Positions 1 through 6,814 of a stretch of DNA of 19,211 nucleotides are shown piece by piece. The stretch comes from CAYRMV01 sp964425255 (GTDB taxonomy: Bacteria; Bacteroidota; Bacteroidia; Flavobacteriales_D; Crocinitomicaceae): assembly GCA_964425255.1 (NCBI GenBank), contig CAYRMV010000057.1:1-19211 (forward strand), given 5' to 3'. Numbering within the stretch: the stretch's first letter is position 1; each line of letters opens with the position of its first letter. The notes below the pieces were generated by a model, which made no database searches, was not told the origin of the DNA, and saw only the letters and a list, made by a program, of their open reading frames with translations. Position numbers and translations under genes: made by a program.

Positions 1-17
1 TATTTTGAATTATTAAA

Positions 18-25
18 CAAAGGTA
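18..25 (-). promoter_or_regulatory. possible Bacteroidetes -7 element firing leftward
   Basis: Read on the minus strand this is TACCTTTG, matching the Bacteroidetes primary sigma -7 consensus TAnnTTTG. It would serve a gene to the left of the window. No clear -33 partner at ideal spacing, so this is weak. Confidence 0.25.
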
Positions 26-196
26 GTGTATTTAGTTTACAAATCAGCAATACTCATACCAATTTTTAACGAACATTTGTTAACTAAGATATAATTACAT
101 GATAATAAAATATCATTTAAATGGCGTATTTACTAAGCTCTCTATAAACTCGTTGGTTTACATGGTTCGGTTGACAAGTTTATAAATTTTATTAAT

Positions 197-230
197 TTTG
201 TAACTTTGTCGATTTTTTTTTATAGCTTTG
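197..230 (+). promoter_or_regulatory. Bacteroidetes-type promoter of the CBASS operon
   Basis: TAGCTTTG at 223-230 matches the -7 consensus TAnnTTTG, with a TTTG at 197-200 as a possible -33 element about 22 bases upstream. A second match, TAACTTTG, lies at 201-208. It stands about 50 bases before the first gene of the five-gene operon and is the only good promoter candidate seen ahead of it. It supports a Bacteroidetes host for the left flank. Confidence 0.5.
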
Positions 231-279
231 TAATCGGGTGCAAATGGTTGCAACCATAATTTATTAAAAGACACTAATA

Positions 280-501
280 ATGAAAAAAAATCAACACGTC
301 GTCCCACACGGAAAAGCTTGGGCAGTAATAGGTGAAGGCAATGAAAAAAAGACAAAAATTGTACCTACACAAATAGAAGCTATTAACATCGCAAGAGAGA
401 TTGCCAAAAATCAGCAATCGGAATTAGTGATACACAATAGAGAAGGGAAAATTAGAGACAAAGACAGTTTTGGGAATGACCCAAAAAACATTAAAGGATA
501 A
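280..501 (+). CDS. DUF2188 domain protein
   Basis: A 73-residue protein that is nearly all one DUF2188 domain. The family pattern is visible: HVVPHGKAWAV near the start, TQIEAINIAREIAKNQ in the middle, ELVIHNREGKIRDKDSFGNDP at the end. DUF2188 proteins are small, usually cytoplasmic, and of unknown biochemical role. The ATG sits just downstream of the promoter candidate, and only three bases separate its TAA from the next gene, so it is the first gene of the operon that continues into the CBASS genes. Whether it takes part in defence or is a passenger cannot be told from sequence. Family assignment is firm; function unknown. Confidence 0.85.
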   Translation: MKKNQHVVPHGKAWAVIGEGNEKKTKIVPTQIEAINIAREIAKNQQSELVIHNREGKIRDKDSFGNDPKNIKG

Positions 502-504
502 ATT

Positions 505-927
505 ATGGTAGGAAAATTTAACTTAAACACATTACAACCTGCTGATCGATTAGTAATACCTAAAAGCGGTTTAAACTTGGTGCAACACCATGCTATTTAT
601 CTTGGAAAAGATAATTATGGTAATAGAATTTACATTGAAAATGCCATTGGAAAAGGTGTGCAACAGGTAAGCGAAGCGTATCTATTTAGAAGTGGTTACG
701 AATTGACGAGAGTTGAACGGTTTACAGGAAATCATCAACAACGAAACGCTGCCGTGCAGTATGCGATGCAACTTATCGGCAAACCATATAACCTAATCAA
801 TTTTAACTGTGAGCATTATGCTAACACCGTGCAACACCGAAAAAAATACAGTAATCAAGTTGGTGTGGGGGTTATTGGATTAAGTTTGTTTGCTTTGTTA
901 CTTGTTGTTGGAACTTCTACAAAGTAA
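505..927 (+). CDS. LRAT/NlpC-P60-like domain protein with C-terminal membrane anchor
   Basis: A 140-residue protein of the lecithin:retinol acyltransferase (LRAT) branch of the NlpC/P60 thiol-hydrolase fold. Visible signature: HHAIYLG at 28-34 supplies the catalytic histidine, and NCEHY at 101-105 supplies the nucleophile Cys102 in the typical NCEH block. Residues about 118-136 are a hydrophobic segment near the C terminus, so the catalytic domain probably sits on the cytoplasmic face of the inner membrane. Known LRAT/HRASLS proteins move or remove acyl chains of phospholipids. It lies 3 bases after the DUF2188 gene and 20 bases before the patatin gene. I infer a possible second lipid-acting component of the defence operon; an accessory unrelated to defence is the alternative. 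Confidence 0.75.
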   Translation: MVGKFNLNTLQPADRLVIPKSGLNLVQHHAIYLGKDNYGNRIYIENAIGKGVQQVSEAYLFRSGYELTRVERFTGNHQQRNAAVQYAMQLIGKPYNLINFNCEHYANTVQHRKKYSNQVGVGVIGLSLFALLLVVGTSTK

Positions 928-947
928 TTGAAAAATAGTTTGTGAAA

Positions 948-1934
948 ATGAAGTTTAAAATTTTATCAATAGATGGTGGTGGTATTAAAGGTCTTTATTC
1001 CTCCACTATTCTTGAACATTTGGAAAGTAAATTTGGGGGTAGTTGTTCCGATTACTTTGATATGATTTGTGGCACCTCAACAGGTGGTTTGATAGCATTG
1101 GCATTGTCGCAGAAAATACCGTCCACTGAAATTTCAAAAATCTATACTGAACACGGTAAGGAGATTTTTCCGAAACAAAACAAGTTGCTTGGATTGCTCC
1201 GACAAACATTGTGGAAAGGAAAGTTTAAAGACGAAGCATTAAAAAACGTGCTCACAGAGATTTTTGATGAAAAGACTATTGGGGAAAGTAACAATCTGCT
1301 TTGCATTCCGTCCTACTCGTTTACAGATGCTCGTCCATGGGTTTTTAAATATGATCACAGAGAAGGCAATTTAGACAGGGACAATAAAGCAAGATATGTA
1401 GATGTTGCATTAGCGACATCGGCAGCACCAACATATTTGCCTTTGGCTGAAATAGAATTATACGACCACAAACAGTTTATTGACGGAGGTGTATGGGCAA
1501 ACAACCCGTCTTTACTTGGCTTGATTGAAGCCTTAACTTATTTTGTTGGTAAAGACAAACCGTATGACGGTATTCAAATACTTTCTCTGAGTAGTTTGAA
1601 CAACACAGCAGGTAAGCCGACAGGATTAAAACGCAACAGATCTTTTGTTAACTGGCGAAATGATTTGTTTGAAACATCTTTAATTGGGCTAAGTAGCTTT
1701 ACAGATTATACTCTTTCAAAATTACACAACTTGACTGCTGTGCCTGTGGAATATGTTCGCATTCCCTCAGAAGCAATTTCTGCTGAACAACAACATTTGG
1801 TTCAGCTTGACGTTGCAACCGACAAGGCGTTATTCCTTATTAGAGGCAAAGGTAATGACAGAGGAACATTAGCTAGCAAAGACCCCGAAATAGCTAAATT
1901 TTTTCAAACACAAAAAACATATAAAATAAAATAG
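948..1934 (+). CDS. capV: CapV-like patatin phospholipase, CBASS effector
   Basis: A 328-residue patatin-like phospholipase. It shows the glycine-rich oxyanion loop DGGGIKG at 9-15, the nucleophile elbow GTSTGG at 42-47 (Ser44) and the catalytic aspartate in DGG at 179-181, giving the complete Ser/Asp dyad. In CBASS, CapV is switched on by the cyclic dinucleotide from the neighbouring CD-NTase and degrades membrane phospholipids, killing the infected cell before phage release. I chose ATG at 948; a GTG two codons earlier is also in frame. The stop is two bases before the CD-NTase start, as in known CBASS operons. The gene symbol follows from this context. Confidence 0.9.
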   Translation: MKFKILSIDGGGIKGLYSSTILEHLESKFGGSCSDYFDMICGTSTGGLIALALSQKIPSTEISKIYTEHGKEIFPKQNKLLGLLRQTLWKGKFKDEALKNVLTEIFDEKTIGESNNLLCIPSYSFTDARPWVFKYDHREGNLDRDNKARYVDVALATSAAPTYLPLAEIELYDHKQFIDGGVWANNPSLLGLIEALTYFVGKDKPYDGIQILSLSSLNNTAGKPTGLKRNRSFVNWRNDLFETSLIGLSSFTDYTLSKLHNLTAVPVEYVRIPSEAISAEQQHLVQLDVATDKALFLIRGKGNDRGTLASKDPEIAKFFQTQKTYKIK

Positions 1935-1936
1935 TT

Positions 1937-2935
1937 ATGGCAAATTGTAATATACATTTTGAGGAGTATAATGGTAAAATAAGACTGACCGATGCTCGTA
2001 GAAAAAGCCTTAAAGGTTCTCGTAAAGAATTACGAAAAAAGGTTAGAAAATGGTTTGAAGAAAACAAGCCTGATGAAACACAACCTAAATTTAGCGGACA
2101 AGGTTCAATGTCTATGGATACGATTATTAACCCTCTACCACGAAAAATAAAGGAAGGAAATGAAGAAAAAACAGTTCTTTACTATGATGTAGACGACGGT
2201 ATTTATTTTCAAGGCGACAAAGACCCACAGGACAGATCTACTCCCACTAGTTACCATAATTGGATTTATGAAGCGGTTAAAGGTCATACAGATAAAGACC
2301 CAATTGATAAAAATACTTGTGTGAGAACTTTGTTTGCTGATGGTCACAATATAGACCAGCCAATTTATTACAAAAAAGGTAACACACCCGAACTTGCTCA
2401 TAAAAAGGATGGTTGGATTGATAGCGACCCGAAAGCCTTTACAGATTGGTTCAATGATTTAGCAGAAATAGAACCTCAACTCAGAAAGCTAGTACGTTGT
2501 GGTAAAGGCTGGACTGATAAATGTGAATTTGAGAATAGTAGCAAGTCAATGCCGAGTGGTTTAATCATTACGATACTCATCGCTCAAAACGCAGTTTATC
2601 GAAAAGACCGTGATGATGTAGCTTTGAAAGAGACATTACAAGCGATTCAGCGAAAATTAAATAATACATTTGAGTGTAAGCGACCAACAACACCTATAAA
2701 TGAAGATTTGTTGACTAATTATCGGCATAAGGATTACTTTATGAATTGTTTAGCCGACTTTATAGATGATGCTACTAAAGCATTACGGGAAAAGAACATC
2801 AAGAAATCTACTGAACTTTGGCGTAAGCATTTAAGTGATAGATTTCCGTTAGGTGAAGATAAAGATGAAACTTCAAATGCTTCTGCAGGATTAGGGGCAA
2901 TAATTCCTTCAACAACAAAACCGTATGCAGAGTAA
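1937..2935 (+). CDS. CD-NTase (cGAS/DncV-like nucleotidyltransferase), CBASS signal synthase
   Basis: A 332-residue cyclic-oligonucleotide synthase. The nucleotidyltransferase core is visible: GQGSMSMDT at 54-62 (the GS motif), DVDDG at 84-88 with the two metal-binding aspartates Asp84 and Asp86, and a third acidic residue, probably Asp140 in GHNIDQPIYY. The layout resembles DncV-type enzymes, which make cyclic GMP-AMP that activates CapV phospholipases; the actual product cannot be told from sequence. It sits between the patatin effector and the E2-like gene, and its TAA overlaps the next start by one base. The C terminus ends in TTKPYAE, not in an obvious glycine, which matters because type II CBASS ligates the CD-NTase C terminus to targets. 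Confidence 0.88.
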   Translation: MANCNIHFEEYNGKIRLTDARRKSLKGSRKELRKKVRKWFEENKPDETQPKFSGQGSMSMDTIINPLPRKIKEGNEEKTVLYYDVDDGIYFQGDKDPQDRSTPTSYHNWIYEAVKGHTDKDPIDKNTCVRTLFADGHNIDQPIYYKKGNTPELAHKKDGWIDSDPKAFTDWFNDLAEIEPQLRKLVRCGKGWTDKCEFENSSKSMPSGLIITILIAQNAVYRKDRDDVALKETLQAIQRKLNNTFECKRPTTPINEDLLTNYRHKDYFMNCLADFIDDATKALREKNIKKSTELWRKHLSDRFPLGEDKDETSNASAGLGAIIPSTTKPYAE

Positions 2936-3609
2936 TGAAGAACGTCCAGTTTGAAAAAGACATTTTACTTGTTCCCGCATTGTTTGACAAATTGAGTATT
3001 GTTGAAGAAAACGAAGAACAATTTTTAAAAGGTTCGTTGGATATTATTGACGAAACAGGTAAGATATGGGGTACTTATGAGATTGAAATCAAGGGTAGTG
3101 AAAGCTATCCTTACGCTTTTCCTAAACTTTATGAAACAAGCAATGCTTTCCCAAAAAATAGTGATTGGCATGTTTATGAATGTGATTTTTCCTGTTGTGT
3201 AGATGTTCCAATGAGTGAAAAAATCATTTGTAAAAATCAATTAAATATTACTGACTATATAAAGCATTATGCAATTCCATACTTTGCTAATCAAACTTAT
3301 CGAATACGAGAAGGTTATTATCTGTATGGTGAATATTCACACGGAATTTTAGGACGACTTGAATTTTATCAAAGCAAGTTAAAAGCTAAAAACCCGATGG
3401 AACTCATTATGATGTTTGACCTAATATTAAAAAACTACAATCCCGATAGAAGGGCAATGTGTCCGTTTTGCCGTAAAGAAAAATTTAGAAAATGTCATCG
3501 TGATACTTTCATCGAATTACAAATATCTAGAGCTTATTTGATCAATGACGGATTGACTTTATTGAAAATTTTAGAGGTAAATCCGAATTTCCAATTACCA
3601 ATTGGCTAA
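2935..3609 (+). CDS. E2-like conjugating protein of short type II CBASS
   Basis: A 224-residue protein translationally coupled to the CD-NTase (TAATG overlap). Residues about 5-95 show an E2-like pattern: strands, then YPYAFPKLYE at 58-67 (the YPxxxP element of E2 folds), DWH at 77-79, and a cysteine pair followed by VDVP, with Cys87 or Cys88 as the likely catalytic cysteine. Short type II CBASS carries an E2 without the E1 and JAB genes, and none follows here. The C-terminal part carries CPFC and, seven residues later, CH, which resembles a SEC-C zinc knuckle. Role inferred: priming the CD-NTase through thioester chemistry. Placement in the operon supports this more than the weak sequence signature does. 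Confidence 0.7.
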   Translation: MKNVQFEKDILLVPALFDKLSIVEENEEQFLKGSLDIIDETGKIWGTYEIEIKGSESYPYAFPKLYETSNAFPKNSDWHVYECDFSCCVDVPMSEKIICKNQLNITDYIKHYAIPYFANQTYRIREGYYLYGEYSHGILGRLEFYQSKLKAKNPMELIMMFDLILKNYNPDRRAMCPFCRKEKFRKCHRDTFIELQISRAYLINDGLTLLKILEVNPNFQLPIG

Positions 3610-3864
3610 TTTTATTTCCTTCTGATATCTTCTTTGCAAAGCATTTACTATACAATTGATTTACACAAAAAATATTCTTTTGCCTGCACAAAAGCTCAAC
3701 CTCCGAAATTCTTGTCTTGGATTGACTCTACATCATATCCAATTCAACTATACACAATATCTTTAGCTTTTTTTTGATTGGGGTGATGAAAAGCAGAAGA
3801 TAAATTTGTTTTGTATTAATTTTTAGTTTTAATTTGCTTTAATAATCAATTGAAAACAACCACT
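3610..3864. other. intergenic gap after the CBASS operon
   Basis: No open frame of note and no clear terminator hairpin. It contains a short degenerate stretch at 3660-3710 described separately. The AT-rich stretch before 3865 probably holds the promoter of the next gene, but no exact TAnnTTTG match was found. Confidence 0.5.
3660..3710 (-). pseudogene. possible relic of a replication-relaxation gene 3' end
   Basis: On the minus strand one frame reads AFVQAKEYFLCKS, close to FTLAKEYFLFKT near the C terminus of the gene at 6815-7672. The DNA agrees at roughly 27 of 37 bases by eye. The frame carries one TGA just upstream and a TAG after. This could be an old fragment of a related gene, or chance similarity of a low-complexity helix. 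Confidence 0.25.
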
Positions 3865-4758
3865 ATGAAAACTATTTTAATAAGACGAAAATCTATTTTT
3901 CACGGAATTTTTTTGAAGAGTAGGATATTACTACTGACATTTATTGTAAATTCATTTTGTTTTTCTCAGGAGCAAAACGAAACAGCAAACAACGGTACTC
4001 ATGAATTTTTTGCATATGCTCAAATAAAGTCATGTAATGCACTGGGAGAAAATGTTGCAACAACTCCCGAAACCGCTTATTCTGGTATTCGGTTTAATAT
4101 TGTGTATGTAACCAGTTCAGGATATGTGATTTATATTTATCAAAAAAACGAAGCGGACAAAAATGATAGTACGAATGCCGTAACAACAAGTGCTATTGAA
4201 TTCAATAAGAAATATAATTCAATTGATGGTACCCTTTTTAGTACTCAACGAAAATTCTTTTTCATTACTTTCGATGAATACAAAAGATGTGCCTATAGAC
4301 TAAGAAAAAAATGTGGTTTTATAGTCGGTGCTGCTACTTCCATTATCAAAATTCGACCAGGAATAAAAAAAACGTATGATCAACCTTATCCTATTTATTT
4401 TGATTTCGGTAACGATTTCAGTCTAGGAGTTTTATTTGGTTTGAAATTAAACCCATCTCGTCCTACAGCGAAAAGTTCATTTAATCTGTTGGCAGGTTTT
4501 GGAACAGTTTCTCTTCCAGTTGATAGTTTGAGAACAAAAGGGTTTACAAATACTTATAGCAACAATCAAGGACTGTACGGGTCTTTTGGAGCTGTATTTG
4601 ATTATCAAAATTTTCAATTAGGTCTTTTTCTCGGCGTAGATTTTATGACAGGAAAAACAGGACAATATTGGATTTATCGGGATCGTCCGTGGGTGGGAAT
4701 AAGTGTTGGATATTCAATTTTTAAAAGACAAGGAGCAAGCGAAGAATCAAGTAATTAG
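3865..4758 (+). CDS. secreted, probably outer-membrane beta-strand protein of unknown function
   Basis: A 297-residue protein that I do not recognise by family. The N terminus is positively charged, then hydrophobic (LLLTFIVNSFCFSQ), a signal peptide of the kind common in Bacteroidetes with cleavage near FSQ. The second half alternates glycine and aromatic residues, and the last segment, WVGISVGYSIFK, looks like a closing beta-strand, so a small outer-membrane barrel is plausible. ATG at 3865 was preferred to a TTG five codons earlier because the signal peptide starts cleanly there. The next gene begins 23 bases after the stop and may be co-transcribed. Glycines are all GGN codons, i.e. standard-code style. 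Confidence 0.65.
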   Translation: MKTILIRRKSIFHGIFLKSRILLLTFIVNSFCFSQEQNETANNGTHEFFAYAQIKSCNALGENVATTPETAYSGIRFNIVYVTSSGYVIYIYQKNEADKNDSTNAVTTSAIEFNKKYNSIDGTLFSTQRKFFFITFDEYKRCAYRLRKKCGFIVGAATSIIKIRPGIKKTYDQPYPIYFDFGNDFSLGVLFGLKLNPSRPTAKSSFNLLAGFGTVSLPVDSLRTKGFTNTYSNNQGLYGSFGAVFDYQNFQLGLFLGVDFMTGKTGQYWIYRDRPWVGISVGYSIFKRQGASEESSN

Positions 4759-4781
4759 TAAATCATTAAAAATCAATCACT

Positions 4782-5033
4782 ATGTCACTTTATCTATTAA
4801 AAGAACATGAAAATTCGGGAGAATTACATATTTTCGAAGCTACGCCTGACAACCTTAGGTGTATTCCATTTGCAACAAGTCGTTGTGGAAAAATTCCAAA
4901 AGCTGATACCAAAACTTCAATGACAAATTGTCTCAGAGCTTCCGAAATGAGAAAACGATGCGCAGAAATTGGACCTCAAGTATGTGGTGTTTGTGTCGGG
5001 ACTCTATATGCACCTTTTGATGGGGAAGAATAA
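4782..5033 (+). CDS. small six-cysteine protein, unknown
   Basis: An 83-residue protein with no signal peptide and cysteines at 27, 35, 50, 60, 68 and 71, the last two as CGVC. The spacing could bind a metal, but no known knuckle is matched. It follows the outer-membrane-like gene by 23 bases on the same strand and ends at TAA. ATG is preceded by an AT-rich leader typical of Bacteroidetes. I do not recognise the family; gene status rests on composition, position and a clean start. Confidence 0.6.
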   Translation: MSLYLLKEHENSGELHIFEATPDNLRCIPFATSRCGKIPKADTKTSMTNCLRASEMRKRCAEIGPQVCGVCVGTLYAPFDGEE

Positions 5034-5138
5034 ACTTTTAGAATGATATAGTCCCAGTTAAATCCTATTTTAAACAAACAAAAATCTTACTTTAGTAGAC
5101 AGATTGTCTTACTAGTTATTAAATAATTGGAATTTAAA

Positions 5139-5387
5139 TCAGTGTTTTTGAGGTATTGGATTAAAATTCTTAAGATCTAATTGAGTCCAAACTTTAATGT
5201 CTTCGATATCTTTTTGAATTGTATTCATATCAACTTGAATTTTTGAAACATCAGATTGAACAGTTGAAATATCTTTTTCAATTTTTTCAACTTTGTTAAG
5301 AATTAAGGCTAATTCATTCTTAATCGGATTAATTCTGTTATCCAATAACGATGCTAATTGGGTTAATTGTTCTGAACTAAATTCCAT
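5139..5387 (-). CDS. coiled-coil protein, unknown
   Basis: An 82-residue protein starting MEFSSEQLTQL. Residues about 20-70 run as heptads rich in isoleucine, valine, lysine and aspartate (KVEKIEKDISTVQSD, then VSKIQVDMNTIQKDIEDI), a strong dimeric or trimeric coiled coil. ATG at 5387 was chosen over an in-frame TTG ten codons upstream. The stop is TGA; a reading with TGA as glycine would add only nine residues before TAG, so this gene does not tell which code applies. It faces the CBASS side tail to tail. Function unknown. Confidence 0.55.
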   Translation of the reverse strand: MEFSSEQLTQLASLLDNRINPIKNELALILNKVEKIEKDISTVQSDVSKIQVDMNTIQKDIEDIKVWTQLDLKNFNPIPQKH

Positions 5388-5536
5388 TCTAGTGGTGTTA
5401 AATAATATAAATCGCAAACATTAAGTCAACAAAACTAATAACAATAATTTAATTGACGATTGAATTTAGCATTTTTTATATTACAATAGTATCCAATAAC
5501 CATTTAAAAATCAACAATAAATTGTTAGTTATCTAT

Positions 5537-5557
5537 AGAATCCCTAAATGGGATTCT
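5537..5557. terminator. hairpin, possible terminator
   Basis: Perfect 8-bp stem AGAATCCC / GGGATTCT with loop TAAAT, followed on the plus strand by TAAAAAA and on the minus strand by a mixed AT stretch. The stem is good but no proper T run follows on either strand, so termination is uncertain. Confidence 0.35.
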
Positions 5558-5588
5558 TAAAAAACAATTTGAACTCTCACAATTATCG

Positions 5589-5680
5589 ACCACATTTTCC
5601 TTCATCTCCCACAAGGTCTTAACAAAATTTTGTCCGAATCAATATTTTTCAAGAAGTATTGATTTTTTTTTGACGATAAT
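5589..5680 (-). pseudogene. relic of the 3' end of a replication-relaxation-like gene
   Basis: Bases 5589-5624 match 6867-6902 at about 31 of 36 positions and in the same orientation; the latter encodes KTLEEMKENVV of the replication-relaxation protein, and here the minus strand reads KTLWEMKENVVDN. Upstream in the frame there is one TGA and then low-complexity A/T sequence. The matching part is too short for a gene, so I read it as a decayed copy of a related gene's end. Confidence 0.45.
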
Positions 5681-6136
5681 TTTTTTTGTCGTAATTTTAA
5701 TGTTCGATAAGAAATATGATGAACATTTCTACTACATATAGTTTTTTATACGATTTTGATGGTGTATCATCCATCACAAAGCTACTATCTTTTGTGGCGT
5801 ACAAGGTCTATCTCCTCCGCTTTTAGCCCCTCTGTTTGTTCATCTGCATTTATTAAGTATCAACAGTTTTAAACAACATGAATGACAATAGCATGAAACA
5901 CTCATGCATACAAATTCAATAAATATTAATCTCAAAATCCAAATATTTAAACGTGACATAGAAATATAGTATCCAAAAACCATGTTTTCTCGAAACAATT
6001 AATTGAGAAAAGCCTTAGTCGTGGGCGTTTATAAGTGACAATAGCACAGAGAATAGAGTGCTATTTTAATAATCAAAAATTCAAGTTTCAATTATGGGAA
6101 ATTTAAATGTAATGCCCTTGTGGCAGATCAAGTGCC

Positions 6137-6156
6137 CGAACCGCACAAGAGGTTCG
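6137..6156. other. hairpin
   Basis: CGAACC / GGTTCG with an eight-base loop, followed on the plus strand by TGTTTTATT. Could be a weak terminator or part of a structured leader before the frame at 6186. Confidence 0.3.
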
Positions 6157-6185
6157 TGTTTTATTAACCTCAAAAATTCATTATT

Positions 6186-6410
6186 ATGGCTAGAAAATCT
6201 ATTCATAAAAATGAAAAAGTGCCTCGAAAACGAGACACTTTTTGGAGAATGCTATTACACAAATGGATTGGGCTCCTAGTGTTTTTAGCATTTTTGGTTA
6301 TCCTTTTCGTCATTGTCGCAATTTTTTGCGACATGAAAACCCTCGAAAGAATAGCCTGGCTATTTAACGAACTTTCACTCTCTGCGGAGAGACTATTGAA
6401 AGCTTGTTAA
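6186..6410 (+). CDS. small single-membrane-span protein, doubtful
   Basis: A 74-residue frame: a basic head (ARKSIHKNEKVPRKRD), one strong hydrophobic segment at about 29-48 (IGLLVFLAFLVILFVIVAIF) and a short amphipathic tail. The charge-then-helix layout is that of small membrane proteins, including toxins and holin-like products. Against it: two strong hairpins (6214-6243 and 6314-6333) lie inside the frame, no ribosome binding site is seen, and the composition is unusual. A strong terminator follows 18 bases after the stop, which supports a real transcript here. Contains no in-frame TGA, so the code cannot be inferred. Confidence 0.4.
   Translation: MARKSIHKNEKVPRKRDTFWRMLLHKWIGLLVFLAFLVILFVIVAIFCDMKTLERIAWLFNELSLSAERLLKAC
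6214..6243. other. hairpin inside the frame at 6186
   Basis: AAAAAGTG-c-CTCG / CGAG-a-CACTTTTT around an AAAA loop: 12 base pairs with one mismatch, ending in five T. It has the form of a bidirectional intrinsic terminator, odd inside a coding frame. Confidence 0.5.
6314..6333. other. perfect 8-bp hairpin
   Basis: TGTCGCAA / TTGCGACA with a TTTT loop, within the frame at 6186. Perfect pairing suggests RNA structure or a protein-binding palindrome. Confidence 0.5.
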
Positions 6411-6427
6411 GTTGTTTAACATTTATC

Positions 6428-6460
6428 CCCAACGAAGAAAAACTTCGTTGGGATTTTTAT
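6428..6460 (+). terminator. intrinsic terminator
   Basis: Perfect 10-bp stem CCCAACGAAG / CTTCGTTGGG, loop AAAAA, followed by ATTTTTAT. It ends transcription coming from the 6.1-6.4 kb region. Confidence 0.85.
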
Positions 6461-6814
6461 ACTCATTTCCTTTCTTTATTCAAGTGAAATATCGACTGAT
6501 TTTAAATAAAGAATTTTTGAAGAACACAAAAGTAACATCTTATACAGAATACAAATAAAAAAACAAAGACTTTGGAACTTATTGAGAGATTTTAACCAAG
6601 GGTATAATCTCTCACATCATCTTGACGATGTTTATTTTGTGAAGGAAAATTATGATATAATTCATAATTACTATTAATGTAATTTTAAATATTTAATAGA
6701 ATATTTCATGCTATCAACACTTAAAGCTAAGAATTTTTTTTAATAATGACAAGAAAATTAGCATTTATTTTAAGTGACCAATCAAATCAACGAACTATTA
6801 TTCTTCTCAAGGAG
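6461..6814. other. non-coding stretch with two inverted repeats
   Basis: No gene seen. TGAGAGATT at 6583-6591 pairs with AATCTCTCA at 6606-6614 (9 bp, 14-base gap), and AATTATGA at 6648-6655 pairs with TCATAATT at 6662-6669 (8 bp, 6-base gap). These could be protein-binding sites or attachment-site arms at the edge of the foreign element; nothing proves either. Confidence 0.4.

Larger units (their letters stand above)
5486..5983. repeat. 18-bp direct repeats flanking about 460 bases
   Basis: ATAGTATCCAATAACCAT at 5486-5503 recurs at 5966-5983 with a single change (T to A), 17 of 18 identical. The enclosed stretch contains the gene relic and a hairpin. Such a pair could be a target-site or recombination scar, or unrelated duplicated regulatory sequence. 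Confidence 0.5.
5388..6185. other. non-coding, repeat- and hairpin-rich boundary zone
   Basis: About 800 bases without a convincing gene. It holds an 18-base direct repeat (5486-5503 and 5966-5983), a hairpin at 5537-5557, a gene relic at 5589-5680, a minus-strand CAAAGCTA (TAGCTTTG on the minus strand, a Bacteroidetes -7 match) at 5777-5784, and inverted 7-mers at 5985-5991/6005-6011. The left junction between standard-code and TGA=Gly DNA probably lies here or in 6461-6814. Confidence 0.5.

Noticed and set aside
6094..6279. 61-residue frame on the plus strand
   Set aside because: It overlaps the hairpin at 6137-6156 and the better frame at 6186, and has no recognisable composition or partner.
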